A DNA stretch of 64,000 nt, taken from positions 58,257 through 122,256 of the forward strand of contig NZ_CANRKH010000005.1 in assembly GCF_947631165.1 (NCBI RefSeq), given 5' to 3'. The notes under the pieces were generated by a model. The model was not told the DNA's origin. It ran no database searches and worked only from the letters and a program-made list of their open reading frames with translations. The position numbers and the translations under genes are program-made. The stretch comes from an uncultured Dysosmobacter sp. (GTDB lineage: Bacteria; Bacillota; Clostridia; Oscillospirales; Oscillospiraceae). Shown piece after piece: positions 9,156-17,294 of this stretch (positions within the stretch are counted from its first letter, which is position 1; each line of letters begins with the position of its first letter).

Positions 9156-9422
9156 TACCCTCAGTGGACAAAGGGCAGCACGCCTGCCAGCGGCCAAAAT
9201 CAACGCTGGCGGCGTCATCGTCCTAGGTGGGCGTCAGCCCACCGTCGTCCTCTTTTTTGCCAGCGCCGATTTTTTCCCGCTGGCAGGTCTGTTTTTCGGG
9301 AGCAGATTTAGTGGCTGGCAAGGCAGACGAGGCAGCCAGGCTGCCGCCAGGCAACAAGGATAACGCCGCCAGCCGCTCAAGATGCCCTGAAAAACCGTGT
9401 TGCCCTTTGTCCACTGAGGGTA
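9156..9422. mobile_element. TA-flanked MITE, copy 1 (267 bp)
   Basis: It starts TACCCTCAGTGGACAAAGGG and ends with the perfect complement (CCCTTTGTCCACTGAGGGTA). The TA at each outer edge suits a TA target duplication as for IS630/Tc1-type transposition. The 267-bp body is homologous over its length to 44080-44352 and has no transposase ORF. It lies just after the YczE-like gene, before that gene's terminator. Confidence 0.85.
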
Positions 9423-9426
9423 AGAT

Positions 9427-9463
9427 AAAACGCCCCGGCGGGCATGTCCCGCCGGGGCGTTTT
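9427..9463 (+). terminator. Strong intrinsic terminator
   Basis: AAAACGCCCCGGCGGG, 5-nt loop, CCCGCCGGGGCGTTTT. It probably ended the regulator/YczE transcript before the MITE inserted between gene and terminator. Confidence 0.9.
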
Positions 9464-9537
9464 CCGCCGCATAGCCGCCTGTCATGAATGTCCCGCTCTG
9501 CTCATAGAATATCACAACGCTGCAAAGGGGGATCGCC

Positions 9538-10659
9538 ATGAAAAGATTCATCGCACTGCTGTGCGCCATTCTGGCGCTGGGGACCAGCGCCAGGGCGGTG
9601 GAGGTGGACGCGCCCTCCGCCCTGCTGATGGAAAAGGAGACAGGTACGGTCCTGTACGCCAAAGACGAACACGCCAAGCTGGAGCCTGCCAGCGTCACCA
9701 AGGTCATGACCATCCTGTTGACCATGGAGGCCATCGACAGCGGCCAGCTCTCCTACGACACGGTGGTAACGGCCTCCGCCCACGCCTGCTCCATGGGCGG
9801 CAGCCAGATCTGGCTGAAGGAGAACGAGCAGCTGACGGTGGAGGAGATGCTGAAGGCGGTCTGCGTGGTCTCCGCCAATGACTGCGCCGTGGCCCTGGCG
9901 GAGCAGCTCGCCGGCAGCGAGGATGCCTTTGTGGAGCGGATGAACCAGCGGGCAAAGGAGCTGGGCATGAACGACACCACCTTCAAAAACGCCACCGGCC
10001 TTCCGGCGGAGGGCCACCTCACCTCCGCTCACGACATCGCCCTCATGAGCCGGGAACTGATCAAAAACCACCCGGATATCCGCCAGTACACCACCATCTG
10101 GATGGACACTCTGCGGGACGGCCAATCCCAGCTGGTGAACACCAACAAGCTGATCCGCTTTTATGAGGGCGCCACCGGCCTCAAGACCGGCTCCACTGAC
10201 AGCGCCCGCTACTGCCTCTCCGCCACGGCGGAGCGGGACGGCATGGAGCTGATCGCCGTCATCATGAAGGACGCCACCTCCGCCCAGCGGTTCGAGGATG
10301 CCAAGACCCTGCTGAGCCATGGCTTTTCCACCTACGCTCTGAAAAAGATCGTGCCGGAATCGCCGCTGGTGCCCATTCCTGTCCATCTGGGCGCCCAGGC
10401 CACAGCCCAGCCGGTGCTGGGCGGTGGCAGCATTCTGCTGCTGGAAAAGTCCAAGGCCGGCAGCCTGGAACAGACCGTGTCCCTGCCGGAGTCCGTGGAG
10501 GCTCCGGTGGCCCTGGGGGACCGGCTGGGGACCCTCACTGTCACCTCCAACGGGGAGGTGGTGGCGGAGATCCCTTTGCTGTCCGGCGAGGAGGTGCCCC
10601 GGGTCACCTATGGGCAGATGCTGCTGCGGCTGCTGCACATGGCCTTTTTGGCGGATTGA
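9538..10659 (+). CDS. D-alanyl-D-alanine carboxypeptidase (S11, low-molecular-weight PBP)
   Basis: 373 aa with an N-terminal signal peptide (KRFIALLCAILALGTSARA). Penicillin-binding serine peptidase that trims the terminal D-Ala of peptidoglycan stem peptides outside the membrane. All three catalytic motifs are present: SVTK (~52), SAN (~112) and KTG (~216). The C-terminal ~100 residues form the PBP5-like beta domain (EAPVALGDRLGTLTV), and a short hydrophobic tail (MLLRLLHMAFLAD) may be a membrane anchor. RBS AAAGGGG precedes ATG 9538. DacF/DacA-like; the paralogue cannot be fixed. Confidence 0.93.
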   Translation: MKRFIALLCAILALGTSARAVEVDAPSALLMEKETGTVLYAKDEHAKLEPASVTKVMTILLTMEAIDSGQLSYDTVVTASAHACSMGGSQIWLKENEQLTVEEMLKAVCVVSANDCAVALAEQLAGSEDAFVERMNQRAKELGMNDTTFKNATGLPAEGHLTSAHDIALMSRELIKNHPDIRQYTTIWMDTLRDGQSQLVNTNKLIRFYEGATGLKTGSTDSARYCLSATAERDGMELIAVIMKDATSAQRFEDAKTLLSHGFSTYALKKIVPESPLVPIPVHLGAQATAQPVLGGGSILLLEKSKAGSLEQTVSLPESVEAPVALGDRLGTLTVTSNGEVVAEIPLLSGEEVPRVTYGQMLLRLLHMAFLAD

Positions 10660-10704
10660 CCCAAAGAGCCGTCCGCATTTCGGCGTGTTGCCGACGGTTT
10701 TCCC

Positions 10705-10733
10705 TTGCCGGGAACTTCTGGAAATGATATACT
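10705..10733 (+). promoter_or_regulatory. Probable pgi promoter
   Basis: TTGCCG (10705-10710), 17-bp spacer, TATACT (10728-10733), 130 bp upstream of the pgi start. Confidence 0.55.
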
Positions 10734-10862
10734 TTTTTTAGGGCGGTTCCGCGCGTTCCGGCAAGCGCCATCTGCCGCAAAGCGCCGCGGGTCCTGCTGC
10801 GCACGCCGCCCCAATAGCGCGCGGGCGGATTGATCGCCCCGCAGGAAAGGACGATACGTAAG

Positions 10863-12197
10863 ATGTTGGATGTCAAGCTGTTTGAGATGCAGAGCTTTCT
10901 GCCCCCGTCCTATGAAGAGGACCTGCTCCCCCGGCTGAAGGACGCCCAGGAGAAGCTGCAGACCGGCACCGGCGCCGGCAGCGACTTCACCGGCTGGGTC
11001 CATCTGCCCAGGGACTATGACAAGGAGGAGTTCGCCCGGATCCAGGCCGCCGCCAAAAAGATCCAGTCCGATTCCCAGGCCCTGGTGGTCATCGGGATCG
11101 GCGGCAGCTATCTGGGCGCCCGGGGCGTGGTGGACTGCCTGTGCTCCCCCAACTACAACCTGAAAAAGAAGGATACTCCCAACGTCTACTTCATCGGCAA
11201 CGGCCTGTCCGCCGATGCCATGGGGGAGGTCCTGGACCTGGTGGCGGACGTGGACTTTTCCGTCAACGTCATCTCCAAGTCCGGCACCACCACAGAGCCT
11301 GCCGTGGCCTTCCGCTTCTTCCGGGAGGCCCTGGAAAAGAAATATGGCCGGGAGGAAGCGGGCCGGCGCATCTACGCCACCACCGACAAGGCCCGGGGGG
11401 CGTTGAAGTCTCTGGCGGACAGCCAGGGCTGGGAGACCTTCGTGGTGCCTGACGACGTGGGCGGCCGCTACTCCGTCCTTACCGCCGTGGGCCTACTGCC
11501 CATCGCCGTGGCGGGCGTGGATATCGAGGCCCTGATGCGGGGCGCGGCTCAGATGATGGACGTGTGCGCGGAGGGCGGGCCTGCCTGCCCCGCCTGGCGG
11601 TATGCCGCCGCCCGCTACGCGCTGTATGCCGCCGGCCGTTCCGTGGAGATCCTGGCCTGTTATGATCCCGCTTTCCGCTTCATGAGCGAGTGGTGGAAGC
11701 AGCTCTACGGCGAGAGCGAGGGCAAAGAGGGCAAGGGCCTCTTCCCCGCCAGCGTGGATTTCACCGCCGACCTCCACTCCATGGGCCAGTATATCCAGCA
11801 GGGCCAGCGGCTGATGCTGGAGACCGTGGTGCGCCTGGGCGCGTCTGCCCGGCAGCTCTGCGTTCCCAGAGACGAGGACGACGGCGACGGCCTGAACTTC
11901 CTGGCCGGTGCTTCCATGGACTTTATCCGCGACCGGGCCATGGAGGGGACCCTGCTGGCCCACCACGAGGGCGGCGTGCCCAACCTCATCGTGGAGGCCG
12001 ACGGCAAGACGCCGGAGGACCTGGGCCAGCTGATCTACTTCTTCGAGTATGCCTGCGGCCTGTCCGGCTACCTGTTGGAGGTGAACCCCTTCGACCAGCC
12101 CGGCGTGGAGGCTTACAAGAAAAACATGTTCGCCCTCCTGGGCAAGCCCGGGTATGAGGGCAGGAAGGCTGAGCTGGAGGCCAAACTGAACAAATAA
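10863..12197 (+). CDS. pgi: Glucose-6-phosphate isomerase
   Basis: 444 aa cytosolic enzyme interconverting glucose-6-P and fructose-6-P. Motifs: [15 protein letters not shown] (~78-92), [14 protein letters not shown] (phosphate-binding loop, ~138), [10 protein letters not shown] (~198) and the C-terminal [13 protein letters not shown] with the family Gln-Pro-Gly-Val-Glu. ATG 10863 is preferred over an in-frame ATT/ATG start at 10830 because AGGAAAGG (10843-10850) is properly spaced. The last 57 bp of the gene begin a 210-bp unit repeated in tandem downstream, so two extra silent copies of the gene's tail follow. Confidence 0.95.
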   Translation: MLDVKLFEMQSFLPPSYEEDLLPRLKDAQEKLQTGTGAGSDFTGWVHLPRDYDKEEFARIQAAAKKIQSDSQALVVIGIGGSYLGARGVVDCLCSPNYNLKKKDTPNVYFIGNGLSADAMGEVLDLVADVDFSVNVISKSGTTTEPAVAFRFFREALEKKYGREEAGRRIYATTDKARGALKSLADSQGWETFVVPDDVGGRYSVLTAVGLLPIAVAGVDIEALMRGAAQMMDVCAEGGPACPAWRYAAARYALYAAGRSVEILACYDPAFRFMSEWWKQLYGESEGKEGKGLFPASVDFTADLHSMGQYIQQGQRLMLETVVRLGASARQLCVPRDEDDGDGLNFLAGASMDFIRDRAMEGTLLAHHEGGVPNLIVEADGKTPEDLGQLIYFFEYACGLSGYLLEVNPFDQPGVEAYKKNMFALLGKPGYEGRKAELEAKLNK

Positions 12198-12645
12198 TGC
12201 CCGCCAATTAAGGCCGGGGCTTGCCCAGGAGCCGCCGCGGATGCGGCGTGCGAGCGTTTTGCCGCAGGCAAAACCTCGGACCTGGCGGAATTCATTTCCG
12301 GCAGGTCAAGCAGGATCAGGGGGGTCCCCATGCGGCAAGCCGCATGGGGAGGCAAGCCCGGGTATGAGGGCAGGAAGGCTGAGCTGGAGGCCAAACTGAA
12401 CAAATAATGCCCGCCAATTAAGGCCGGGGCTTGCCCAGGAGCCGCCGCGGATGCGGCGTGCGAGCGTTTTGCCGCAGGCAAAACCTCGGACCTGGCGGAA
12501 TTCATTTCCGGCAGGTCAAGCAGGATCAGGGGGGTCCCCATGCGGCAAGCCGCATGGGGAGGCAAGCCCGGGTATGAGGGCAGGAAGGCTGAGCTGGAGG
12601 CCAAACTGAACAAATAATGCCCGCCAATTAAGGCCGGGGCTTGCC
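12141..12645 (+). repeat. 210-bp tandem repeat, 2.4 exact copies, starting inside pgi
   Basis: Units are 12141-12350, 12351-12560 and a partial 12561-12645, with no mismatch that I can see. Each begins GGCAAGCCCGGGTATGAGGG (pgi codons for the C-terminus, with stop) and runs through a non-coding spacer ending GCAAGCCGCATGGGGA. Within each, GGCAAGCCC and GGGCTTGCC form an inverted pair. An apparent periodic minus-strand ORF here is a by-product. Confidence 0.95.
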
Positions 12646-12674
12646 GAGTGGAAGGCGAGACCGTGGCGATGACC

Positions 12675-12705
12675 AAAAAGCGGCGCCGGAAGGCGCCGCT
12701 TTTTC
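12675..12705 (+). terminator. Intrinsic terminator after the pgi repeat array
   Basis: AAAAAGCGGCGCC, 4-nt loop, GGCGCCGCTTTTT. It is the first T-tailed hairpin after pgi. Confidence 0.9.
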
Positions 12706-12760
12706 CCCCAATATCCGGTTTGTCAATACCATATTATGAACAAAATAGAAATTTGCTTTT

Positions 12761-12789
12761 TTGCATTGTTTTTTCCCCGGCGTTATGAT
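12761..12789 (+). promoter_or_regulatory. Sigma-A promoter of the small P-loop protein
   Basis: TTGCAT (12761-12766), 17-bp spacer, TATGAT (12784-12789), 65 bp upstream of the start. Confidence 0.75.
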
Positions 12790-12853
12790 ATTCTTAATAT
12801 CAGCAAAGTGCCGCGCCGGCGCGGCAATAATGAAACGACAGGAGTGATTTACT

Positions 12854-13264
12854 ATGGTCAGACTGATTATGGGCATGAAAGGCTCCGGCAAGACCAAGCA
12901 GCTCATCGAACTGATCAACAACGCGGCGAAGGACGAGCCCGGCAACGTGGTTTGCATCGAGGCCAACCGCAACATGACTTATGATATCCACTATCATATC
13001 CGTCTCATTGACGCCCAGGAATATAAGCTGAACAACTACGATCTGTTCCGCGGCTTTATCAGCGGCCTGTATTCCGGCAACTACGACATCTCCCATGTGT
13101 TCATCGACAATCTGTGCAAGACCGTCGGCCAGCCCGTGGGTCCCGAGACCGAGACCTTCCTGAACTGGCTGGACGCTTTCGGCGAGAAGAACAATATCAA
13201 GTTCACCGTCACCATCAGCGCCGATGCCAGCGACGCTACCGAGGGCATGCAGCGCTATCTGTAA
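12854..13264 (+). CDS. Small P-loop NTP-binding protein, function unknown
   Basis: 136 aa cytosolic protein. The Walker A motif GMKGSGKTK lies at residues 7-15, and a hydrophobic strand ending in Asp (DISHVFIDNL, ~79-88) is the Walker B candidate. It is too short for any complete AAA or RecA domain. Similar clostridial proteins are often labelled ATP-binding or twitching-motility protein, without experimental basis that I know of. RBS CAGGAGTG precedes ATG 12854. It is monocistronic, with its own promoter and terminator. Confidence 0.75.
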   Translation: MVRLIMGMKGSGKTKQLIELINNAAKDEPGNVVCIEANRNMTYDIHYHIRLIDAQEYKLNNYDLFRGFISGLYSGNYDISHVFIDNLCKTVGQPVGPETETFLNWLDAFGEKNNIKFTVTISADASDATEGMQRYL

Positions 13265-13278
13265 ACATTGGAAACACA

Positions 13279-13312
13279 AGCGCCCCATCCATCCGGATGG
13301 GGCGCTTTTTTC
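13279..13312. terminator. Bidirectional terminator
   Basis: AGCGCCCCATCC / GGATGGGGCGCT stem followed by TTTTTT, between the convergent P-loop gene and the SLH/GH18-like gene. Confidence 0.85.
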
Positions 13313-13325
13313 TGCGGCACAGGCG

Positions 13326-14834
13326 TCACGCCAGACCGGCCAGCAGCTCCGGCGATACGCCGTCCGCTTCCGCCAGGCAGATCTGGCCCACGCCGAAGCA
13401 GCGGGCCAGCTGGACCCGGTCCGCGGCGGCCTGCCGGTCCAGATACCAGACCGTCAGGGGGTCCCGGTCTTCGTTGACGCCGGTGAGATAGGCGCAGCCG
13501 TACCGGTCGGAGTAGTAGGCGGCGGTGGTCTCCTCCGCCAGCAGGGCGTCGATCTCCGCGCCGGTCCGGGGGGTGTCCTCCCGGCTGTTGACCCAGGCGG
13601 AGCCGGTGGTGGTCATCAGCAGAGACAGCTTTCCGTCCTCCAGGGTGTCCTTCAGCTCACCCAGGGCGTAGTAGATCTCCTCCAGGGGGTCCACCGGCGC
13701 CACGGGGAAATCACGGCTCTCCGCCTCATAGGAGGGGACCCGCAGCACCAGATGGTCCACGCAGCTCCCCAGGGTGATATAGTCATAGCCCTGATAGGTG
13801 CCGTTCTGCCAGGAGGGGGCCTCCGCCATCAGATAGAGGGGCCTGTCCCCCAGCGCGGTCCGCAGCGACTTTACCAGCCGGGTCAGGGCCAGCTCGCCGC
13901 TGCCCTTCAGCTTGGGGATGTCCAAAAACAAACCGTCATAGCCGCCGTTTTCCACGGCGGCAGTCAAGACCGCTGTAGTATCCTGGGTCGTACCGTTCAG
14001 GGCGGTGGGGCCTCCCACCACATACAGCAGGGCCTTGCAGCCCGCCTGCCGGACGGCGGCCTGGACGGCGGAGGCGGTCTCCGCCGCCATGGTGGGGGTC
14101 ACGCGGGTCCCGCCGGCGCTGAGGAGCTTCCCGGCAGGCACGGCGGCGGCCTCAAAGCCGGTCAGGGCCGCCGCGCCGTCCACCGAGGAGATGATGGCGG
14201 CCTTGCTCACCGGCCGGTGCAGCTTGTCAAAGAGCCGCATCAGGATCACCGCCGCCTGCTCCCGGGTAGCGGTCTTTTCCGGGGAAAAGGCGGTGACGGA
14301 GGTGCCGTCCATCAGGCCCAGGTCGGAGGCCATCACGATATATCCGGCGTTGGTCTTTACATCCCGGAAGGTGATGGGCAGCTCCTGGGCCAGCCCCGCC
14401 AGGGGCGTATAGCCCAAAGCCTGCACCAGCATCACCGCCAGCTCCTCCCGCGTGATCGCGTCGTCCGGACGGAAGTCCGCCTGCTGCTTCGTCAGCGCGC
14501 CGTGGTCGTAGGCGGCCTGTACCGCGCCGGCATACCAGGCGCTCACCGGCACGTCCTCATAGACAGGCTGCTGGGGCTTTGGGGTCTCCCAGCCGAAAAA
14601 CCGGCACAGCACCACCGCGAAGGCAGACCGGGTCATGGAGTGGCCCACGCCAAATCTGGAGGCGCTCTCCCCGTTGAAAAAGCCCAGTTCTACACAGCGC
14701 TGGATCTCCGCGGCGGCCCAGTGTCCCTTGGGCACATCCCGGAACGCGGCGGCGGAGGCGGGCGCGGCCAGTCCGCCCGCCAGCATGGCGCAAAGCGCCA
14801 GACAGGCCAGAGCCTGCCGTAAGTGTCGTTTCAT
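13326..14834 (-). CDS. Secreted SLH protein with degenerate GH18-like barrel
   Basis: 502 aa. A signal peptide (~1-28, ending APASAAA) precedes three SLH repeats: FRDVPKGHWAAAEI (~31), YEDVPVSAWYAGAV (~92) and FRDVKTNAGYIV (~156). From ~215 the protein resembles a glycoside hydrolase family 18 / YaaH-like TIM barrel. The catalytic strand reads YDGLFLDIP where active GH18 enzymes have DGxDxDxE: the general-acid Glu is replaced by Pro, so a binding rather than hydrolytic role is likely. RBS AAGGAGC precedes ATG 14834. The SLH call is firm; the barrel is a fold-level guess. Confidence 0.8.
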   Translation of the reverse strand: MKRHLRQALACLALCAMLAGGLAAPASAAAFRDVPKGHWAAAEIQRCVELGFFNGESASRFGVGHSMTRSAFAVVLCRFFGWETPKPQQPVYEDVPVSAWYAGAVQAAYDHGALTKQQADFRPDDAITREELAVMLVQALGYTPLAGLAQELPITFRDVKTNAGYIVMASDLGLMDGTSVTAFSPEKTATREQAAVILMRLFDKLHRPVSKAAIISSVDGAAALTGFEAAAVPAGKLLSAGGTRVTPTMAAETASAVQAAVRQAGCKALLYVVGGPTALNGTTQDTTAVLTAAVENGGYDGLFLDIPKLKGSGELALTRLVKSLRTALGDRPLYLMAEAPSWQNGTYQGYDYITLGSCVDHLVLRVPSYEAESRDFPVAPVDPLEEIYYALGELKDTLEDGKLSLLMTTTGSAWVNSREDTPRTGAEIDALLAEETTAAYYSDRYGCAYLTGVNEDRDPLTVWYLDRQAAADRVQLARCFGVGQICLAEADGVSPELLAGLA

Positions 14835-15121
14835 CCCTTAAACGCTCCTTTATAATCAAATAACTTGAAAAGCGGCAAACTCGCTTTTCGGGCGTCATAG
14901 CGCACACACGCTGTGACAGGCTGCTTTGCAGCCTTGATTTGGATTTTATAGTCAGCCGCTGCGCGCGGCGGGCGTTGCCCGTTTGAAAAAATAGCGCTGC
15001 TATTTTTCGAGTCCGCTGATGATACGGGTCAAATCTTGGATATTGTATCAGAATCTTCCAGATCCGTCAAATCCCAGACCCCGCCCAGGCGGAAAACTGA
15101 CATATCACGCGAGAATTGTAC
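14835..15121. other. Gene-free spacer rich in short palindromes
   Basis: Between the divergent SLH and recJ genes. It contains consecutive hairpins: AGGCTGCTTTGCAGCCT (~14919), a GC-rich dyad near CGCTGCGCGCGGCG, CGGGCGTTGCCCG (~14970) and AAAAATAGCGCTGCTATTTTT (21 bp, ~14987; core ATAGCGCTGCTAT). No ORF or known riboswitch was recognised; it may be another palindrome-rich intergenic repeat. Confidence 0.5.
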
Positions 15122-15150
15122 TTTACCTCCTTCACCTTTTCTGCTATAAT
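15122..15150 (+). promoter_or_regulatory. Probable recJ-operon promoter
   Basis: TTTACC (15122-15127), 17-bp spacer, consensus TATAAT (15145-15150), 54 bp upstream of recJ. Confidence 0.65.
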
Positions 15151-15203
15151 AAAATAATTATGTTAGATTCAACCGTCATTCCGGCGGAAGGGAGGGTCCC
15201 CTG

Positions 15204-17294
15204 GTGAAATTCAAAAATTGGAAGATCGGCGCGCCCAGGGACGCAGATGTGGCCCTTCTGCGGAGCGCGGGCTATCCCTATCTGCTCTCCACGGTGCTGG
15301 CGGCCCGAGGCGTCGCCGACCCGGAGAGCGCCGCCGAGTTCCTGGACCGGGAGCGGAAGCTGACCATGTCTCCCATGCTGATGCGGGACATGGGTAAAGC
15401 GGTAGCCCGTATCCAAAGGGCCATTGCGGCGGGCGAGACCATCGCCGTGTTCGGCGACTATGACGTGGACGGCATCACCTCCACGGTGCTGCTGATGGAT
15501 TATTTAAAGAGCTGCGGTGCCCGGTGCCTGCGGTACATCCCCCGCCGTATCGAGGACGGCTACGGCCTCTCCAAGGACGCCATCCGGGGCCTCCGGGACC
15601 AGGGCGCGACCCTGATGATTACCGTGGACTGCGGCATCACCGGCAACGAGGAAGTGGACTTCGCCAATTCCCTGGGTATGGACGTGGTGGTGACGGACCA
15701 TCACGAGTGCAAAGAGGCCCTGCCCAACGCCGTGGCGGTGGTGGACCCCCACCGGCCTGACTGCCCCTATCCCTTCAAGCACCTGGCGGGCTGCGGCGTG
15801 GCGCTGAAGCTGGTGCTGGCTCTGGGCGGTGAGAACCGGGAGGACGCCCTCTTTGCCCGCTACTGCACCCTGGCCGCCATCGGCACTGTGGCCGACGTGA
15901 TGCGGATGGAGGGGGAGAACCGGATCATCGTCTCCTGCGGCCTGGAGGCCCTTCCCCACACGGATTTCGTGGGCATTCACGCCCTGCTGAAGGAGGCGGG
16001 GCTGCTGGGCAAGTCCATCACCTCCATCCAGATCGGCTTCGTGCTGTCGCCCCGCATCAACGCGGCGGGCCGCATGGGCGCGGCGGATCTGGCCGCCGAC
16101 CTGCTGGAGACCGGCGACCCCGCCCGGGCCGAGGAGTTGGCCCGGGCCTTGTGCGACCTCAACCGGGAGCGGCAGCAGGTGGAGCAGTCCATCTGCGCCG
16201 ACGCCATCCGCCAGATCGAAAAGCTGCGGAGCGAGGACCGCAGCGCCCTGGTGCTGTCCAGCGAGGCGTGGCATCAGGGCGTGGTGGGCATCGTGGCCTC
16301 CCGCCTCAGCGAGAAATACTCCTGCCCCAGCTTCATGATCCATTTGAAGGACGGCACCGGCAAAGGCTCCTGCCGCTCCTACGGCGGCTTCAACCTCTTC
16401 TCGGCCTTGGAATCCTGCGCCGACCTGCTGGAGGGCTTCGGCGGCCATGAGCTGGCCGCGGGCTTTACCATCCAGGAGGAGAACATCGACGCCTTCCGGA
16501 CCCGCATGAACCGCTATGTCCGTGCCACCACCGGCGGCGCGCTGCCGGTCCCCTCCCTGGAGATCGACGCCCCCATCACCAGCCCCGGCGAGGTGACATT
16601 GGCGGAGGTGGAGCACCTGAGCCAGCTGGAGCCTTACGGCGCCGGGAATCCCCGCCCCGCCTTCGCTCTGCTGGGCGCCACGGTGGACACGGTCCAGTCC
16701 GTGGGCCAGGGGAAGCATTTGAAGCTGCGGCTCAGCAAGGGGACCTGCCGCTTTGACGCCATTTTTTTCTCCGTCACCGAAGAGGAGGCGGGCGTAGCCC
16801 CCGGCATGCGGGTCGACGCCGCCTTTTACCTGCAGGCCAATACCTTCCGGGGCGCCACCACGCTGCAATTGCAGCTCATCGACATCCGCCCCTCCCTGAC
16901 GCCCAGCCGCCATGAGGCGGCGGACCTGGAGCTGGTGCGCCGCTTGGTGGAGAACGGCCCGCTGACCGCCCAGGAGATCGACCACCTGAACGCCTCCCGG
17001 GAGCAGTTTGCCGTGTGCTGGCGGGCCTTGGAGCGCCATCTCCGCCAGGGCAAGGCGGAGGAGGAGACCCTCCCCTACCTGCGGCGGCTGGCGGCCCAGT
17101 CCGGCGGAAAGGAGAGCTTTCTCCGATCCGCTCTGGCGCTGGCGGTGTTCCAGGAGCGGGGCCTGATTTCTCTGACCTGCCAGGGAGACCAGCTGACGCT
17201 GTGTCTGACCCCGGTGCAGGGAAAGGTAGACCTGCCCGCGTGCCCCTACCTGCGCCGGCTGATGACCAATTGGAACGGAGGCGACCAGTCATGA
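15204..17294 (+). CDS. recJ: Single-stranded-DNA-specific exonuclease RecJ
   Basis: 696 aa DHH-superfamily 5'-3' ssDNA exonuclease acting in recombination and mismatch repair. Motifs: VFGDYDVDGITST (~82), VDCGITGNEEVDF (~142), VVTDHHE (~162, the DHH signature) and INAAGRMGAADLA (DHHA1 region, ~285). The C-terminal half carries the OB-like domain and a clostridial extension to 696 aa. The start is GTG 15204 behind GGAGGG. It overlaps relA by ATGA, so the two are translationally coupled. Confidence 0.95.
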   Translation: MKFKNWKIGAPRDADVALLRSAGYPYLLSTVLAARGVADPESAAEFLDRERKLTMSPMLMRDMGKAVARIQRAIAAGETIAVFGDYDVDGITSTVLLMDYLKSCGARCLRYIPRRIEDGYGLSKDAIRGLRDQGATLMITVDCGITGNEEVDFANSLGMDVVVTDHHECKEALPNAVAVVDPHRPDCPYPFKHLAGCGVALKLVLALGGENREDALFARYCTLAAIGTVADVMRMEGENRIIVSCGLEALPHTDFVGIHALLKEAGLLGKSITSIQIGFVLSPRINAAGRMGAADLAADLLETGDPARAEELARALCDLNRERQQVEQSICADAIRQIEKLRSEDRSALVLSSEAWHQGVVGIVASRLSEKYSCPSFMIHLKDGTGKGSCRSYGGFNLFSALESCADLLEGFGGHELAAGFTIQEENIDAFRTRMNRYVRATTGGALPVPSLEIDAPITSPGEVTLAEVEHLSQLEPYGAGNPRPAFALLGATVDTVQSVGQGKHLKLRLSKGTCRFDAIFFSVTEEEAGVAPGMRVDAAFYLQANTFRGATTLQLQLIDIRPSLTPSRHEAADLELVRRLVENGPLTAQEIDHLNASREQFAVCWRALERHLRQGKAEEETLPYLRRLAAQSGGKESFLRSALALAVFQERGLISLTCQGDQLTLCLTPVQGKVDLPACPYLRRLMTNWNGGDQS

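Noticed and set aside
12113..12676. 187-codon minus-strand ORF with repeated 70-residue blocks
   Set aside because: It arises only because the 210-bp tandem unit is a multiple of three; antisense to the pgi end, with no RBS.
14870..15030. Riboswitch or T-box leader upstream of recJ
   Set aside because: Several hairpins but no T-box, specifier loop or known aptamer core; listed only as a palindrome-rich spacer.
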